Positions 34,062 to 46,958 of a DNA stretch of 64,000 nucleotides are shown here, in pieces. The stretch is taken from positions 310,001 through 374,000 of the forward strand of contig NZ_AUDQ01000001.1 of NCBI RefSeq assembly GCF_000425545.1. The letters are read 5' to 3'. Each line of letters opens with the position of its first letter. The first letter of the stretch is position 1. The stretch comes from Sporosarcina ureae DSM 2281 (GTDB taxonomy: Bacteria > Bacillota > Bacilli > Bacillales_A > Planococcaceae). The translations under genes were made by a program, and so were the position numbers. The notes below the pieces were generated by a model. The model was not told where the DNA came from. It saw only the letters and a list, made by a program, of their open reading frames with translations, and ran no database searches.

Positions 34062-34646
34062 CTATGCATGCTTTTGTTCGTACTCTGAAATCTTGTCTTC
34101 ATATTGGAATGTCAGGGAAATTTCATCCCAACCGTTCAACAACATCTTTTTATAATACGGATCGATATCAAAGTCGTACACCGAACCGTCTTCCCCTGCT
34201 ACAGTCTGGTCTTCAAGACTAACTGTTAATGTATACGGAGCTTCTTTCCCTTTTCGTAGAAATTCATCAATTTCTGCAACAGATAGTGTAATCGGTAAAA
34301 TCCCATTCTTAAAGCAGTTATTATAGAAAATATCTGCAAAGCTTGGAGCAATAACTACACGGAATCCGTAATCCAAAATTGCCCAAGGTGCGTGTTCGCG
34401 AGAGGATCCACAACCGAAGTTTTCATGTGCAACCAAAATAGTTGAACCGTCAAATCGAGGATCATTCATCACGAAATCTTCGTTTTTTGTACCATCTGCA
34501 TTAAAACGCCAATGATAAAATAAATATTTTCCGAACCCAGTACGCTCAATGCGTTTTAAAAATTCCTTAGAAATAATTTGATCTGTATCTACGTTATTTT
34601 TATCTAATGGAGTGAGTACACTCTCTATTTTATTAATTGGTTCCAT
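34062..34646 (-). CDS. leuD: 3-isopropylmalate dehydratase small subunit
   Basis: 194 residues from MEPINKIESVLTPLD; GAGGAGG lies eight bases before this ATG, so the 16-codon extension inside leuC is not used. Swivelling subunit that pairs with LeuC to isomerise 2- to 3-isopropylmalate. Seen: NVDTDQIISKEFLK near 20 and ENFGCGSSREHAPWA near 75. Last gene of the minus-strand ilv-leu operon, 13 bases after leuC. Confidence 0.96.
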   Translation of the reverse strand: MEPINKIESVLTPLDKNNVDTDQIISKEFLKRIERTGFGKYLFYHWRFNADGTKNEDFVMNDPRFDGSTILVAHENFGCGSSREHAPWAILDYGFRVVIAPSFADIFYNNCFKNGILPITLSVAEIDEFLRKGKEAPYTLTVSLEDQTVAGEDGSVYDFDIDPYYKKMLLNGWDEISLTFQYEDKISEYEQKHA

Positions 34647-34659
34647 CTGAATACCCTCC

Positions 34660-36072
34660 TCAAATTTGCACAGTTGCTTCGATTTTACGAACATCTACGA
34701 AATGTCCGTGTAGGGCAGCCGCTGCAGCCATGGATGGGCTGACTAGATGTGTGCGTGAGCCTGCACCTTGGCGTCCTTCAAAATTCCGGTTAGATGTAGA
34801 AGCACAGCGTTCGCCCGCTGGAACTACATCATCATTCATAGCTAAGCACATACTACACCCTGACTCTCTCCAATCAAAACCTGCATCTGTAAAGATTTTA
34901 TCAAGACCGATATCTTCCGCCTGCTTTTTCACTGTACGTGAACCAGGTACGACAATTGCAGTCACAGTAGGATGAACGTGCTTACCTTTTACGATATTCG
35001 CCGCTGCTTCCAAATCGCTAAGACGCGCATTGGTACATGAACCGATAAATGCGTGCTGAATTTCAATATCCGTTAACGCCATTCCTTCTTCAAGCCCCAT
35101 ATATTCCATTGCGGAACGAAGTGCAGATTTATCTGTTTCTGATACATAGTCTGCAGTTGTAGGAATAGTAGACGAAATTCCAGATCCCATAGATGGGTTC
35201 GTTCCCCACGTTACGAATGGTTCGATTTCATCTGCATGAATTTCAAGCACTTGATCATATGTTGCACCTTCATCTGTATTCAAAGCGAGCCAACGCTCTG
35301 CCGCCGCTTCAAATTCTTCACCTTGTGGTGCGTAACGACGGCCACGTAAATAATTGATTGTAGTTTCGTCCGGACCAATCAAACCCGCTTTTGCTCCCGC
35401 TTCAATGGACATATTACAAATTGTCATACGTTCTTCCATTGTAAGTCCGCGAATTGCTTCTCCTGTATACTCAACGATATGTCCAGTACCGACGCCAATT
35501 CCAAACTTCGAAATGATCGCAAGAATAATATCTTTAGCCGTGACCCCAAAGCCTATTTTACCTGTCACGCGGATCTCCATCGTTTTCGGTTTACCTTGCC
35601 ATAATGTCTGTGTAGATAATACATGCTCTACTTCACTTGTTCCGATACCGAATGCAATCGCTCCGAATGCACCATGTGTTGAAGTATGGCTGTCACCGCA
35701 CACAATGGTCTTCCCTGGTTGTGTCAATCCAAGTTCAGGACCGATAATATGCACAATACCTTGGTCAGGATGTTGCATATCCGCCAATTGAACGCCGAAC
35801 TCTTCACAGTTTTTTGCAAGTGTAGTAATTTGTTTTTTGGCAATCGGGTCATTGATTACCGGTAAGTTTTTTGTCGGGACATTGTGATCCATAGTAGCGA
35901 AGCAAAGATCCGGACGACGCACTTTACGGTTCGCTAGACGTAACCCTTCAAATGCCTGTGGTGATGTCACTTCATGAATTAAATGAAGATCAATATATAG
36001 TAGATCAGGCTTTCCCTTTTCTTCATATACAATATGCTCATCCCATATTTTCTCAATAATTGTTTTAGCCAT
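34660..36072 (-). CDS. leuC: 3-isopropylmalate dehydratase large subunit
   Basis: 470 residues, aconitase fold. The 4Fe-4S cluster cysteines are visible in [13 protein letters not shown] (near 345) and [10 protein letters not shown] (near 408). [15 protein letters not shown] and [10 protein letters not shown] are conserved substrate-binding blocks. Length matches bacterial LeuC. A gap of 140 bases to leuB holds no gene, only a weak GGGC/GCCC hairpin. Confidence 0.97.
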   Translation of the reverse strand: MAKTIIEKIWDEHIVYEEKGKPDLLYIDLHLIHEVTSPQAFEGLRLANRKVRRPDLCFATMDHNVPTKNLPVINDPIAKKQITTLAKNCEEFGVQLADMQHPDQGIVHIIGPELGLTQPGKTIVCGDSHTSTHGAFGAIAFGIGTSEVEHVLSTQTLWQGKPKTMEIRVTGKIGFGVTAKDIILAIISKFGIGVGTGHIVEYTGEAIRGLTMEERMTICNMSIEAGAKAGLIGPDETTINYLRGRRYAPQGEEFEAAAERWLALNTDEGATYDQVLEIHADEIEPFVTWGTNPSMGSGISSTIPTTADYVSETDKSALRSAMEYMGLEEGMALTDIEIQHAFIGSCTNARLSDLEAAANIVKGKHVHPTVTAIVVPGSRTVKKQAEDIGLDKIFTDAGFDWRESGCSMCLAMNDDVVPAGERCASTSNRNFEGRQGAGSRTHLVSPSMAAAAALHGHFVDVRKIEATVQI

Positions 36073-36212
36073 AATTGTTTCCCCTTCCCAGCCCTTGCCT
36101 TTACGTTCGGCATATGATTCAGTTCATCTATTTCGGTCTAACTATACAGAAAGGGCGCACCAGTTTCGGTATGCCCTCATGTGCATGTCGAGACGTAGAC
36201 AGCGGTATTTTT

Positions 36213-37313
36213 TTAAATGTACGAGTACATAATACTATTGGAAACGAACTGAAGATCCAATTCATCTACAATCTTATCTGTCCATTCTTTAGTCGTTAAT
36301 GAACGTTGCTCTTTACCAGCTAAATCTGCTGTAAAGTGACCTTCTTCAAATACTGTATTGACTGCTTTTTCAATCGCTGTTGCTTCAGTTTCTAATCCAA
36401 ATGAATACTTTAGCATCATTGCGACAGATAGAATAGTCGCCGCTGGATTTGCTACTCCTTGCCCTGCTACATCCGGCGCTGAACCGTGGACTGGCTCATA
36501 TAGACCTAAACCATCTGAACGAACACTCGCTGATGGTAGTAATCCAAGTGATCCTGTAATGACCGAAGCTTCATCACTCAAAATATCTCCAAACATGTTC
36601 TCTGTAACGATTACATCAAAATATGCAGGATTTGTAATTAACTTCATAGCTGCGGAGTCCACTAGCTGATGCTCTACTTCTACATCTGGATACTGCGCTT
36701 TTTTCTCTTCTACAATCTTTCTCCACAGCTTACTGGATTCGAGCACATTCGCTTTGTCCACAGAAGTTACTTTGCCTTTACGTAGGCGAGCCAACTCGAA
36801 ACCTTTGTCGACAATACGTTCGATTTCCTCACGTGTATATACAAGCGTGTCAACAGCCGATTGATCTGTGTGACGGCTCGGTTTACCGAAGTAAAGACCT
36901 CCAGTTAATTCCCGAACAATCATCATATCGACTTCTTTGACGATTTCTTCTTTTAAAGGAGAAGCTTGGATCAAAGAAGGTACAGCTGCAACAGGACGAA
37001 GGTTTGCAAATAGATCAAAGTGTTTACGTATCGCAAGCAACCCTTTTTCCGGTCGTAATTCAGATGGATTCTGATCCCATTTAGGACCCCCCACTGCTCC
37101 TAGAAGAATGGCATCGCTTGACTCACATAACTCAATTGTCTCTTTAGGAAGTGGGTTATTTTTTTCATCAATCGCCGCTCCACCGATTAGTCCATATTCT
37201 GTATGGAATGTATGGTTAAAACGTCTGCCGATCACTTCCAATACTCTGACTGCCTCTGCTACTACCTCGGGTCCTATGCCGTCACCGGGTAATACTGCTA
37301 CTTTCTTTTCCAT
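36213..37313 (-). CDS. leuB: 3-isopropylmalate dehydrogenase
   Basis: 366 residues. Oxidatively decarboxylates 3-isopropylmalate with NAD. Seen: VAVLPGDGIGPEV at the N-terminus, RELTGGLYFGKPS near 130, and the metal-binding FGDILSDEASVITGSLGLLPSAS near 240. GGAGGAG precedes the ATG. 68 bases from leuA. Confidence 0.97.
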   Translation of the reverse strand: MEKKVAVLPGDGIGPEVVAEAVRVLEVIGRRFNHTFHTEYGLIGGAAIDEKNNPLPKETIELCESSDAILLGAVGGPKWDQNPSELRPEKGLLAIRKHFDLFANLRPVAAVPSLIQASPLKEEIVKEVDMMIVRELTGGLYFGKPSRHTDQSAVDTLVYTREEIERIVDKGFELARLRKGKVTSVDKANVLESSKLWRKIVEEKKAQYPDVEVEHQLVDSAAMKLITNPAYFDVIVTENMFGDILSDEASVITGSLGLLPSASVRSDGLGLYEPVHGSAPDVAGQGVANPAATILSVAMMLKYSFGLETEATAIEKAVNTVFEEGHFTADLAGKEQRSLTTKEWTDKIVDELDLQFVSNSIMYSYI

Positions 37314-37381
37314 AGAACTTCTCCTCCTTGATCAATCTCGTATCACTCGATCGAATACTCTATCCCTTTGATATATGTTGC

Positions 37382-39956
<2,575 letters not shown>

Positions 39957-39971
39957 CTAAGTGTGTGTGTA

Positions 39972-40490
39972 TTACTGCTTTAAAATTGATAACTGTGGTG
40001 CTTGAACTTTTTGCATATCACGGGCAAAGCCGGTTGCGCCAGTTCGTGTTAATTCTTTGATGCCATATGGTTTCAGCAAATCGATAAACGCTTCGATTTT
40101 ATCTGGGTCACCCGTTACTTGGTAAGTTACTACATTCTTCCCGGAATCAACTATAATTGGACGGAAAGGTTCCACAATACTATTCATTTCAGAGCGAATC
40201 TGTGGTGGTGAGATGACCTTTACTAGCGCTAACTCACGTAACACGATTGCTTTGTCTGTTATATCTTTCACTGTAATAACATCAATCTGCTTTTGCAGCT
40301 GTTTTACAAGTTGTTCAATTTTGTTTTCATCTTCAACGTGAACTTGGAATGTCATCTTGGATCTATTCGGCTGTTCCGTAGCACCAACGGTAATACTTTC
40401 AATATTGAATTGACGCTTCATCAGCAGTCCCGTTACACGGTTTAATACCCCGCTCTGATTAATTACTGTTACTGTAATAATTCGTTTCAC
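39972..40490 (-). CDS. ilvH: Acetolactate synthase small (regulatory) subunit
   Basis: 172 residues. N-terminal ACT domain ([19 protein letters not shown]) binding valine for feedback control, and a C-terminal ALS_ss_C domain ([20 protein letters not shown]). GTG start overlaps the ilvB stop in GTGA, so the two subunits are translated in step. Confidence 0.96.
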   Translation of the reverse strand: MKRIITVTVINQSGVLNRVTGLLMKRQFNIESITVGATEQPNRSKMTFQVHVEDENKIEQLVKQLQKQIDVITVKDITDKAIVLRELALVKVISPPQIRSEMNSIVEPFRPIIVDSGKNVVTYQVTGDPDKIEAFIDLLKPYGIKELTRTGATGFARDMQKVQAPQLSILKQ

Positions 40491-42232
40491 TGAGGACTCA
40501 CTCCAATCATGTCTTGTAATCCTTTACCTGGAGCAACCATCGGATAGACGTTTTCACGTTGTTTCACTCGGCAATCGATCAAGACCGGCTCGTCAGATAA
40601 TAGCGCTTCTGTAAATACTTTTTCAGCTTCTTCTAATTTGTGGATACGATATCCTTTTAGGTCGTATGCTTCCGCCAATTTAATAAAGTCTGGCTGTACA
40701 GGAACTAGCGACTGTGAATAGCGTTCTTCATAGAATGTCTCTTGCCACTGACGTACCATACCTAGTGCTCCGTTATTTAAAATGATGACTTTCACGGGAA
40801 TACGCATTTCTTGAAGAAGTGATAGCTCTTGTGCTGTCATTTGGAAACCTGCGTCTCCAACAACTGCAATTACACGCGCTTTCGGTCTTGCAAGCTGTGC
40901 ACCGATTGCTGCTGGGAAGCCAAAGCCCATTGTTCCTAATCCGCCTGATGTTACCCAGTTGTCCGGATTATTGAAACGATAATATTGAGCCGTCCACATT
41001 TGGTGCTGGCCAACATCTGTCGTAACAATTGCATCGCCATTTGTAATCCGATGAATGATTTCGAGAGCTTGTTGAGGTAATAAAGCTTCCTCGTCCTTTT
41101 GATACCAAAGTGGATATTGGTCTGCTAAACCATTCAAATAGCCCACCCATTCTGTTGTATCCGGTGATTTGAAATCCGCTTTTAGCAATGCTGTTAACGC
41201 TTCTTTCGCATCAGATACAATCGGAATTTCAGTAACCACGTTTTTACCAATCTCTGCTGGATCAATATCAATATGGATAACACGTGCATTCGGCAAGAAT
41301 GCATCCAAGTTACCTGTTAGACGGTCATCAAAACGGGCACCGACATTGAGAAGTAAATCACATTCGCTTAGTGCATAGTTGGCAGTTGCCGTACCGTGCA
41401 TTCCAGCCATTCCGTAGAATAGTTCATGTTCTCCATGGATTGTACCCAAGCCAAGTAATGTATTGACGATTGGAATACGATGCGTTTCGACAAGCTCCTT
41501 CAGCTCGGTCGTTCCACCTGCATGAAGTACACCTGCACCGGCAAGGATCATAGGCTTTTTCGCTTCAGAGATCGCTTTTGAAGCTTTTTGAATTTGCAGA
41601 TAATTTGGTGTAGTAGTTGGCTGATAACCAGGCAAATTCACTTCTTTACTTTCTTTTTCGACAGGAATAAAGAGATCTGTTGCGATATTTTTTGGTACGT
41701 CGACAACGACTGGTCCTGGTCTTCCGGTAGAAGCAATATGGAAAGCTTCACGCATAATACGTGGGATGTCCGCTACACTTTGCACTTGATAGTTATGTTT
41801 TGTAATAGGTTGAGTAATCCCTATAATATCCGCTTCCTGGAAAGCATCCGATCCAATCACTGTAGTCGCTACTTGGCCTGTAATAACTACTAATGGAAGC
41901 GAGTCCATCATGGCATCTGTAATTCCCGTTACTAAGTTCGTTGCGCCAGGACCTGATGTGGCAATGACTACCCCTGTCTTTCCGGACACTCTCGCATATC
42001 CTTCTGCTGCGTGGATTGCCCCTTGCTCGTGACGTGCTAATACGTGTGGTATTGGGTCGTTATATAGCGCATCATAGATTGGGAGAACTGCTCCTCCGGG
42101 ATATCCAAAGATCATTTCTACATTCTGTTCTTTAAGAGATTGAATCAAGATTGCAGAACCATCTGCAAGTTTATTTATGGATTGTTCCTTTGGCATAGAT
42201 GCAGTCTGTTTTTCTTGTACTTCAGCACTCAT
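40487..42232 (-). CDS. ilvB: Acetolactate synthase catalytic subunit
   Basis: 581 residues. ThDP enzyme making acetolactate (Val/Leu) or acetohydroxybutyrate (Ile). Seen: [15 protein letters not shown] with catalytic Glu in [17 protein letters not shown], and the ThDP motif [14 protein letters not shown] to [10 protein letters not shown] near 470. AGGAGG precedes the ATG. First gene downstream of the T-box leader. Confidence 0.97.
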   Translation of the reverse strand: MSAEVQEKQTASMPKEQSINKLADGSAILIQSLKEQNVEMIFGYPGGAVLPIYDALYNDPIPHVLARHEQGAIHAAEGYARVSGKTGVVIATSGPGATNLVTGITDAMMDSLPLVVITGQVATTVIGSDAFQEADIIGITQPITKHNYQVQSVADIPRIMREAFHIASTGRPGPVVVDVPKNIATDLFIPVEKESKEVNLPGYQPTTTPNYLQIQKASKAISEAKKPMILAGAGVLHAGGTTELKELVETHRIPIVNTLLGLGTIHGEHELFYGMAGMHGTATANYALSECDLLLNVGARFDDRLTGNLDAFLPNARVIHIDIDPAEIGKNVVTEIPIVSDAKEALTALLKADFKSPDTTEWVGYLNGLADQYPLWYQKDEEALLPQQALEIIHRITNGDAIVTTDVGQHQMWTAQYYRFNNPDNWVTSGGLGTMGFGFPAAIGAQLARPKARVIAVVGDAGFQMTAQELSLLQEMRIPVKVIILNNGALGMVRQWQETFYEERYSQSLVPVQPDFIKLAEAYDLKGYRIHKLEEAEKVFTEALLSDEPVLIDCRVKQRENVYPMVAPGKGLQDMIGVSPQ

Positions 42233-42290
42233 ACTGAACTCCTCCTTACATTTTCAACTATATATATATTGACCAATGACGTTTTCCCCT

Positions 42291-42566
42291 AAAAAAAAAC
42301 CTTTTCATCCCACGCAAAGAATACTACTCTCTTTACATAGGGATGAAAAAGCTTTCATGGTACCACCCTAGTTCGTGACGTTTGTCACCTTATGAGAAAG
42401 CAAGCCGAAGCTGTACTTTCTCATTGCTAACGAGCCCGAATTTCGAGCCCGGGACTGCCTAATCGGTATACCTTTTAGCAATCCACTCCGAGGGGATGTC
42501 GCAAATAGCTGTATTACCGGCTCGCAGCACCACCGGCTCTCTGTGAATACACTCTCTATCTACTTT
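42291..42566 (-). promoter_or_regulatory. T-box leader of the ilv-leu operon
   Basis: Read on the minus strand: stem I starts near 42566 with AGAGAG, GGTGGTGCTGCGAGCC is the conserved stem-I loop, and CCTCGGAGTGG marks the specifier side. The T-box AGGGTGGTACC lies at 42359-42369, and the terminator (CTTTTTCATCCC/GGGATGAAAAG, nine T) at 42291-42351. By spacing to the GGAG element the specifier is most likely ATC (Ile); a CTC (Leu) triplet overlaps just downstream. Uncharged tRNA would allow read-through into ilvB and beyond. It lies between ilvD and ilvB. Confidence 0.92.
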
Positions 42567-42588
42567 AACCTCATCAACGTTTTGTATA

Positions 42589-44256
42589 TTAAATTTTCAT
42601 GACTCCGCCAGTACTCGCTGAAGTGACTAGTTGAGAATATCTAGCAAGATACCCTTTTTTAATTTTAGGTTCAAATGGTTTCAGTGCATGGCGACGTTCT
42701 GCAAGAACTTCATCAGATACCATCAGTTCGATCGTACGATTCGTTAGATCTATTTCGATAATATCTCCATCCTCTACAAGTGCAATCGGTCCACCGGATG
42801 CTGCTTCTGGTGAGATATGTCCAATGGATATACCTCGTGACGCCCCAGAGAAACGACCATCGGTAATTAAAGCAACTTCTTTACCTAGCCCTTTCCCCAT
42901 AATTGCGGATGTCGGCGCTAACATTTCTGGCATTCCTGGTCCACCTTTAGGTCCTTCATATCGAATGACGACGACGTGGCCTGCTTTTACCGTGTCATTA
43001 TCAATATTTTCTTGGGCCTCTTCTTGTGATTCAAAGACAATCGCTTCTCCTCTAAACTCTTTGATAGAAGGATCAACTGCGCCCACTTTAATGACAGATC
43101 CTTCAGGTGCGATATTACCAAATAGAATGGACAAGCCACCTACAGGACTATATGGATTATCTTTCGTTCGTATGACATCTGTATTTGTAATTTCATGACC
43201 TGCGACATCTTCTGCAATCGATTTGCCTGTGATTGTCATTCGATCATTGTGCATCGCACCATCGATTTTACACAATTCATTGATAATTGCGCTCACACCG
43301 CCGGATTTTTCAATGTCATCCATTGAATAATCAGACGCTGGCATGATTTTAGCTAAGTATGGTACTCGTTTTGCTACCTCGTTAACATCTTCAATATTGT
43401 AATCAATTTCTGCTTCGTGGGCGATCGCTAATGTGTGAAGTACTGTATTAGTCGATCCTCCCATTGCCATATCAAGTGCAAATGCATCATCAATTGTTTC
43501 TTTCGTAATGATGTCACGCGGTTTAATATCTTTTTCGATACAATTCATTAGATGTTTCGCTGCATCTTTAATGAGTCTATGACGATCATCGGATGTAGCA
43601 AGAATTGTCGCATTTCCTGGAAGAGCCATACCGAGCATTTCCATTAATGAGTTCATGGAGTTCGCTGTGAACATTCCCGAACAAGATCCGCATGAAGGAC
43701 AAGCATTCTGTTCGATGTCGAGTAATGTTTCAGCTGACATCTTACCACTCTTGTAAGCTCCTACACCTTCAAACACGGATGTTAATGAAAGAACATCTCC
43801 TGTTGCGGAAACACCTGCTTCCATCGGCCCGCCAGAAACGAAGACGGAAGGGACGTTTGTTCGAACAGCTGCCATCAGCATACCTGGTGTGATTTTGTCA
43901 CAGTTAGGTATATAGAAAACACCATCAAACCAGTGCGCATTAATGACTGTTTCAGCTGAATCTGCAATCAACTCACGACTTGGCAATGAATAACGCATAC
44001 CGATATGCCCCATTGCAATTCCGTCATCAACACCGATTGTGTTAAATTCAAACGGTACGCCGCCCGCTTCCCAAATCGCTTCTTTCACTACTTCCGCGAA
44101 TTTGTTTAAGTGCATATGTCCCGGAATGATATCTATATAAGAGTTACACACTCCGATAAATGGTTTGTTCATATCTTTCGTTTTAACACCAGCTGCATAT
44201 AGTAAGCTACGATGTGGTGCACGATCGATTCCTTTTTTAATCATGTCACTTCTCAT
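42589..44256 (-). CDS. ilvD: Dihydroxy-acid dehydratase
   Basis: 555 residues from [14 protein letters not shown] sits nine bases from this ATG, while the upstream TTG is too close to it. Fe-S enzyme dehydrating dihydroxy acids to 2-oxo acids for Val, Ile and Leu. Seen: [28 protein letters not shown], and [14 protein letters not shown] near 470. It precedes the T-box leader in the same direction with only about 20 bases between, so it is transcribed ahead of the T-box control point. Confidence 0.97.
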   Translation of the reverse strand: MRSDMIKKGIDRAPHRSLLYAAGVKTKDMNKPFIGVCNSYIDIIPGHMHLNKFAEVVKEAIWEAGGVPFEFNTIGVDDGIAMGHIGMRYSLPSRELIADSAETVINAHWFDGVFYIPNCDKITPGMLMAAVRTNVPSVFVSGGPMEAGVSATGDVLSLTSVFEGVGAYKSGKMSAETLLDIEQNACPSCGSCSGMFTANSMNSLMEMLGMALPGNATILATSDDRHRLIKDAAKHLMNCIEKDIKPRDIITKETIDDAFALDMAMGGSTNTVLHTLAIAHEAEIDYNIEDVNEVAKRVPYLAKIMPASDYSMDDIEKSGGVSAIINELCKIDGAMHNDRMTITGKSIAEDVAGHEITNTDVIRTKDNPYSPVGGLSILFGNIAPEGSVIKVGAVDPSIKEFRGEAIVFESQEEAQENIDNDTVKAGHVVVIRYEGPKGGPGMPEMLAPTSAIMGKGLGKEVALITDGRFSGASRGISIGHISPEAASGGPIALVEDGDIIEIDLTNRTIELMVSDEVLAERRHALKPFEPKIKKGYLARYSQLVTSASTGGVMKI

Positions 44257-44320
44257 TTGCAATCTCTCCTAAACTAATTGAACGAATCAATTGCTAATTA
44301 CATCAATTGCATTCAGTTGA

Positions 44321-44335
44321 ATATTCTGAACAGCT
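44321..44335. promoter_or_regulatory. Possible CodY box upstream of ilvD
   Basis: AATATTCTGAACAGC matches AATTTTCWGAAAATT at 11 of 15 positions, 65 bases before the ilvD start. CodY represses branched-chain amino-acid genes in bacilli. Confidence 0.35.
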
Positions 44336-44826
44336 AGTGAATTGTTCACCGCTATGAACTAGATTGCTGTAATCATATCTTGAATACGAATAAAGGTCAA
44401 CCGTATTTTTAAAGTTTTTCGTTAATTGTGACTAATTTAAAACGTCTGAATACGCTTACACACGCGACATACAGCGATATATTGCATATCGAAATATTTG
44501 AAATTTATTTTGCATTTGAGCTTGTTTCTTTCATTAAATAAAAGGAAATCCAGACAATATCCTTATTATGCAAATAGAAGGTAGAGTTTGTACATTTATT
44601 CAACATTCTGTCTAGCCTCTTTTGCTTTGTATGCATCAATCAGATTTTTCGCTTTGTTTCATTGTAACTCTCTCATCTACTTACGAATCAATAAGTGTAG
44701 ACTTCAACTAATGCTCTACCTCTTCTATTCAAGAAACCATATTTTTTCGTTAAGTATGTAGAATGCTAGTAAGTTTATGACAAGTTTCGCTCGACAGTAT
44801 TCGACATTTATATTTTGTTCATAACT
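44336..44826. other. Intergenic region between ilvD and sda
   Basis: About 490 AT-rich bases with no convincing gene, repeat or leader structure. Presumably carries the ilvD promoter. Confidence 0.45.
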
Positions 44827-44913
44827 CTATACACATTATCCACCGCATATATTGGCAGTTTCTGTATACCATTCACATATTACCCACAACTTACCCACCA
44901 ACATTGTGGATAA
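44827..44913. promoter_or_regulatory. Cluster of five DnaA boxes upstream of sda
   Basis: One perfect box (TGTGGATAA, 44905-44913, minus strand) and four one-mismatch boxes on the plus strand: CTATACACA 44827, TTATCCACC 44836, TTACCCACA 44880, TTACCCACC 44891. In Bacillus subtilis the sda promoter carries several DnaA boxes so that Sda pulses with replication initiation. Confidence 0.8.
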
Positions 44914-44922
44914 TTCGAACGC

Positions 44923-44951
44923 TTGTTCTTTTTAGATTCCTTTGGTAAAGT
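44923..44951 (+). promoter_or_regulatory. Candidate promoter of sda
   Basis: TTGTTC, 17-base spacer, TAAAGT, between the DnaA boxes and the sda Shine-Dalgarno. Weak hexamers. Confidence 0.4.
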
Positions 44952-45022
44952 AAGAGATAACATCTAGAGAGAAGCATGCAGACTGATTACAATCTATTCA
45001 TCCTAAAGGAGGCGGTTCTACT

Positions 45023-45160
45023 GTGCCACATTTATCGGATCAATTGTTGATCTATTCCTATCAACAAGCTCAAAAATACCATCTAAATCTGGAATTCATC
45101 CAACTGTTGGAACGCGAGATACGTAAACGTGCCTTGGAATCGATAAAACTCAGTAGCTGA
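45023..45160 (+). CDS. sda: Sporulation checkpoint inhibitor Sda
   Basis: 45-residue protein from a GTG start with AAAGGAGG ten bases upstream. It begins MPHLSDQLLIYSYQQAQ and continues into LNLEFIQLLEREIRKRAL. The LSDELLIESY-type opening and the helical hairpin with FIELIENEI match Bacillus subtilis Sda (46 residues). Sda binds the sporulation kinase KinA and blocks phosphorelay entry while replication is active. The DnaA-box cluster upstream reproduces the known control of sda, so sequence and context agree. Bidirectional terminator follows. Confidence 0.93.
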   Translation: MPHLSDQLLIYSYQQAQKYHLNLEFIQLLEREIRKRALESIKLSS

Positions 45161-45175
45161 TCTTTCGGATACAAT

Positions 45176-45214
45176 AAAACGGACATGCCTTTTTATCATA
45201 GGCATGTCCGTTTT
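45176..45214. terminator. Bidirectional terminator between sda and the SMR pair
   Basis: Perfect stem AAAACGGACATGCCT/AGGCATGTCCGTTTT, U-rich on either strand. Confidence 0.85.
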
Positions 45215-45256
45215 CCATTCTATAAGTACATCTCCTTCTATTTAAGGAGATATATT

Positions 45257-45571
45257 TTATGATAACGCTTTGAGTCCAACTACGCCGATAACGATCAGAA
45301 TAAGACTCACTACTCTACCTGTACTCTTCGATTCACCAAAGAACACCATATTGATGAGTACGGCACCCGCTGTACCTATACCAATCCACACGGCATAAGC
45401 TGTACTAACTTGCAGGAACTTAAAGGAGTTATACAGAAAGAAGAACGCAATACCGAACCCTCCGTAATATAGCAAGCCGTTACCCAATGTCTTGTTCTCA
45501 CTAAACTTTTTCAACCCGATTACACCCGCAAACTCACTTAGAGCTGCCAATAATACTAGAATCCAACCCAT
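45257..45571 (-). CDS. SMR-family efflux subunit (second of pair)
   Basis: 104 residues, four transmembrane helices. The essential membrane Glu lies in LLAALSEFAGVIGLKKF, with YAVWIGIGTAGAVLINMVFFGE in helix 3. Overlaps the partner SMR gene by 38 bases and has its own GGAGGGAG. Such pairs (EbrAB, YkkCD, YvdRS types) work as heterodimeric proton antiporters for cationic compounds or guanidinium-like substrates. Order tetR-SMR-SMR is that of the Bacillus subtilis yvdTSR locus. Confidence 0.88.
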   Translation of the reverse strand: MGWILVLLAALSEFAGVIGLKKFSENKTLGNGLLYYGGFGIAFFFLYNSFKFLQVSTAYAVWIGIGTAGAVLINMVFFGESKSTGRVVSLILIVIGVVGLKALS

Positions 45572-45920
45572 CGTCTTTCACTCCCTCCAGCGCTTTCTTT
45601 TCATCCTGCCCATCCGCTATCTTTAATCCTGCTACACCAACCACTAGGAGGAAGATGAAAAAGATCTTCCCTATACTAATATGCTCTCCAAAGAACATGA
45701 CATCCATTAACGATGTACCCACTGTTCCGATTCCAGCAAATATTGCATAGACCGTTCCTGTCGGTAGCCCCTCGCAGGCTTTTGTAAGGAAATGAAAATC
45801 CACAAAGATAAACCCTACGATAAATATCCAGTGCCACCAGTGAGTCGCTGTGTTAAAACCAAAAATCCACACTAATTCAAAAAAACTAGTTAATGCGACA
45901 TATAACCATGCTTTATTCAT
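45534..45920 (-). CDS. SMR-family efflux subunit (first of pair)
   Basis: 128 residues from MNKAWLYVALTSFFELVW; GGAG lies eight bases before this ATG, so the 17-codon extension is unlikely. Four helices with membrane Glu in TSFFELVWIFGF, and the conserved GTVYAIFAGIGTVGTSLMDVMFFGE. A polar C-terminal tail of about 25 residues (DGQDEKKALEG ...) makes it longer than usual SMR proteins. Unlike ykkCD, no guanidine riboswitch precedes it; a TetR gene does. Confidence 0.88.
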   Translation of the reverse strand: MNKAWLYVALTSFFELVWIFGFNTATHWWHWIFIVGFIFVDFHFLTKACEGLPTGTVYAIFAGIGTVGTSLMDVMFFGEHISIGKIFFIFLLVVGVAGLKIADGQDEKKALEGVKDDGLDSSIIGSSK

Positions 45921-46004
45921 ACCATTCACTCCAATTTTATTTCTTACTATATTTATATGACTGACTATCATTCATTTTATCATAAAAGCTAACATATTGC
46001 TATG

Positions 46005-46601
46005 TTAACCTTTCGCTGTTTGAAATTGCAGTGCATGAGATATAAAATCCAGGACTTCTTCTTTCTGTCTATCCGCTTCACTTTCATCATGTTGAGCGTA
46101 AAGGAATACTTGCTCAGCCGCTGATTCAATAAGACCAATAATGATCTTTGCTGTCCGTTCAGGTTTGATCGATTGGCGAACCGCGCCTGCTATTTTGGCA
46201 GCTTCAAGCTTTTGGCTAATCCATTCATAAAATGGTGCGTATACGGATTCCCACTCGCGAATATGTTCCGTTGAAGCTATTCCTGAATAGATGACGGCTA
46301 AAATTTCATAATACTCTTTGTTCACTTTAAATATTGCATCTACCATTTGTTCGAACTGTTTTGGATACGTTGCTTCATCATCAACCGTTAGTTTGACGAT
46401 TTCAATCGTTTTCATGACCATCACTTCCGCAATTGCAGGCATAAGGGATAATTTTGACGGAAAGTATAAATAAAATGTTCCTTGCGCAATCCCTGCACGC
46501 TTGACGATATCGGAGATCTTCGTCTTCTCAATCCCTTGCTCTTGAAATACTTCTATAGCTGAATGTATAATCGCTGTCTTTTTCCCCAATGTATTCCCCA
46601 C
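46005..46601 (-). CDS. TetR-family regulator of the SMR pair
   Basis: Up to 198 residues. N-terminal helix-turn-helix (IEKTKISDIVKRAGIAQGTFYLYFPSK) and an all-helical ligand domain. The GTG at 46601 has little Shine-Dalgarno support. GTGGGGA lies four to five bases before an in-frame TTG at 46589, giving MGKKTAIIHSAI, which may be the true start. First gene of the tetR-SMR-SMR unit and likely its repressor; a palindrome just upstream could be the operator. Confidence 0.88.
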   Translation of the reverse strand: MGNTLGKKTAIIHSAIEVFQEQGIEKTKISDIVKRAGIAQGTFYLYFPSKLSLMPAIAEVMVMKTIEIVKLTVDDEATYPKQFEQMVDAIFKVNKEYYEILAVIYSGIASTEHIREWESVYAPFYEWISQKLEAAKIAGAVRQSIKPERTAKIIIGLIESAAEQVFLYAQHDESEADRQKEEVLDFISHALQFQTAKG

Positions 46602-46618
46602 TCTCTATAGATTCTAAT

Positions 46619-46633
46619 TAGTATATCGTACTA
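46619..46633. promoter_or_regulatory. Candidate TetR operator
   Basis: Palindrome TAGTA-TATCG-TACTA, 18 bases upstream of the GTG start, where a promoter-blocking operator would sit. Confidence 0.4.
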
Positions 46634-46918
46634 TTCTTTTCTTACAGGCAATGACAATGATTACTTCCGGATTTACTTAATACTCTTTAAATCTACCATC
46701 ATTTGATGCAAAGTACACATCAAAACTATAAGATGATTCGTCTTTATGTCAGTAAACGCGTTATTTGCTGTAGCTGACGGGCTATATACTGTAAATAGTA
46801 AAACAATACTTATATACGCCATCTAGAAAATTCGTTATTCTTAATTGTATTCAATACGTTCAATCTATTTGTTCGAGGAGTAGGAATAGCTGAAAAATAA
46901 TCTATGAGTTGTAACGAT
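46634..46918. other. Intergenic region, nothing recognised
   Basis: AT-rich, no credible gene or structure; the small open frames here are shadows. Confidence 0.4.
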
Positions 46919-46951
46919 AAAAATACCGTCCTTTGACAGGACGGTATTTTT
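46919..46951 (-). terminator. Terminator of the lipoprotein gene
   Basis: Perfect stem AAAAATACCGTCC/GGACGGTATTTTT, seven bases after the stop. Confidence 0.85.
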
Positions 46952-46958
46952 ACGTTCA

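Noticed and set aside
36073-36212. Hidden gene or regulatory leader between leuB and leuC
   Set aside because: Only a weak GGGC/GCCC hairpin without a T-run and no open frame with a start signal.
45920-46004. Guanidine (ykkC) riboswitch before the SMR pair
   Set aside because: The space between tetR and the first SMR gene is too short and lacks the conserved motifs; TetR control is more likely.
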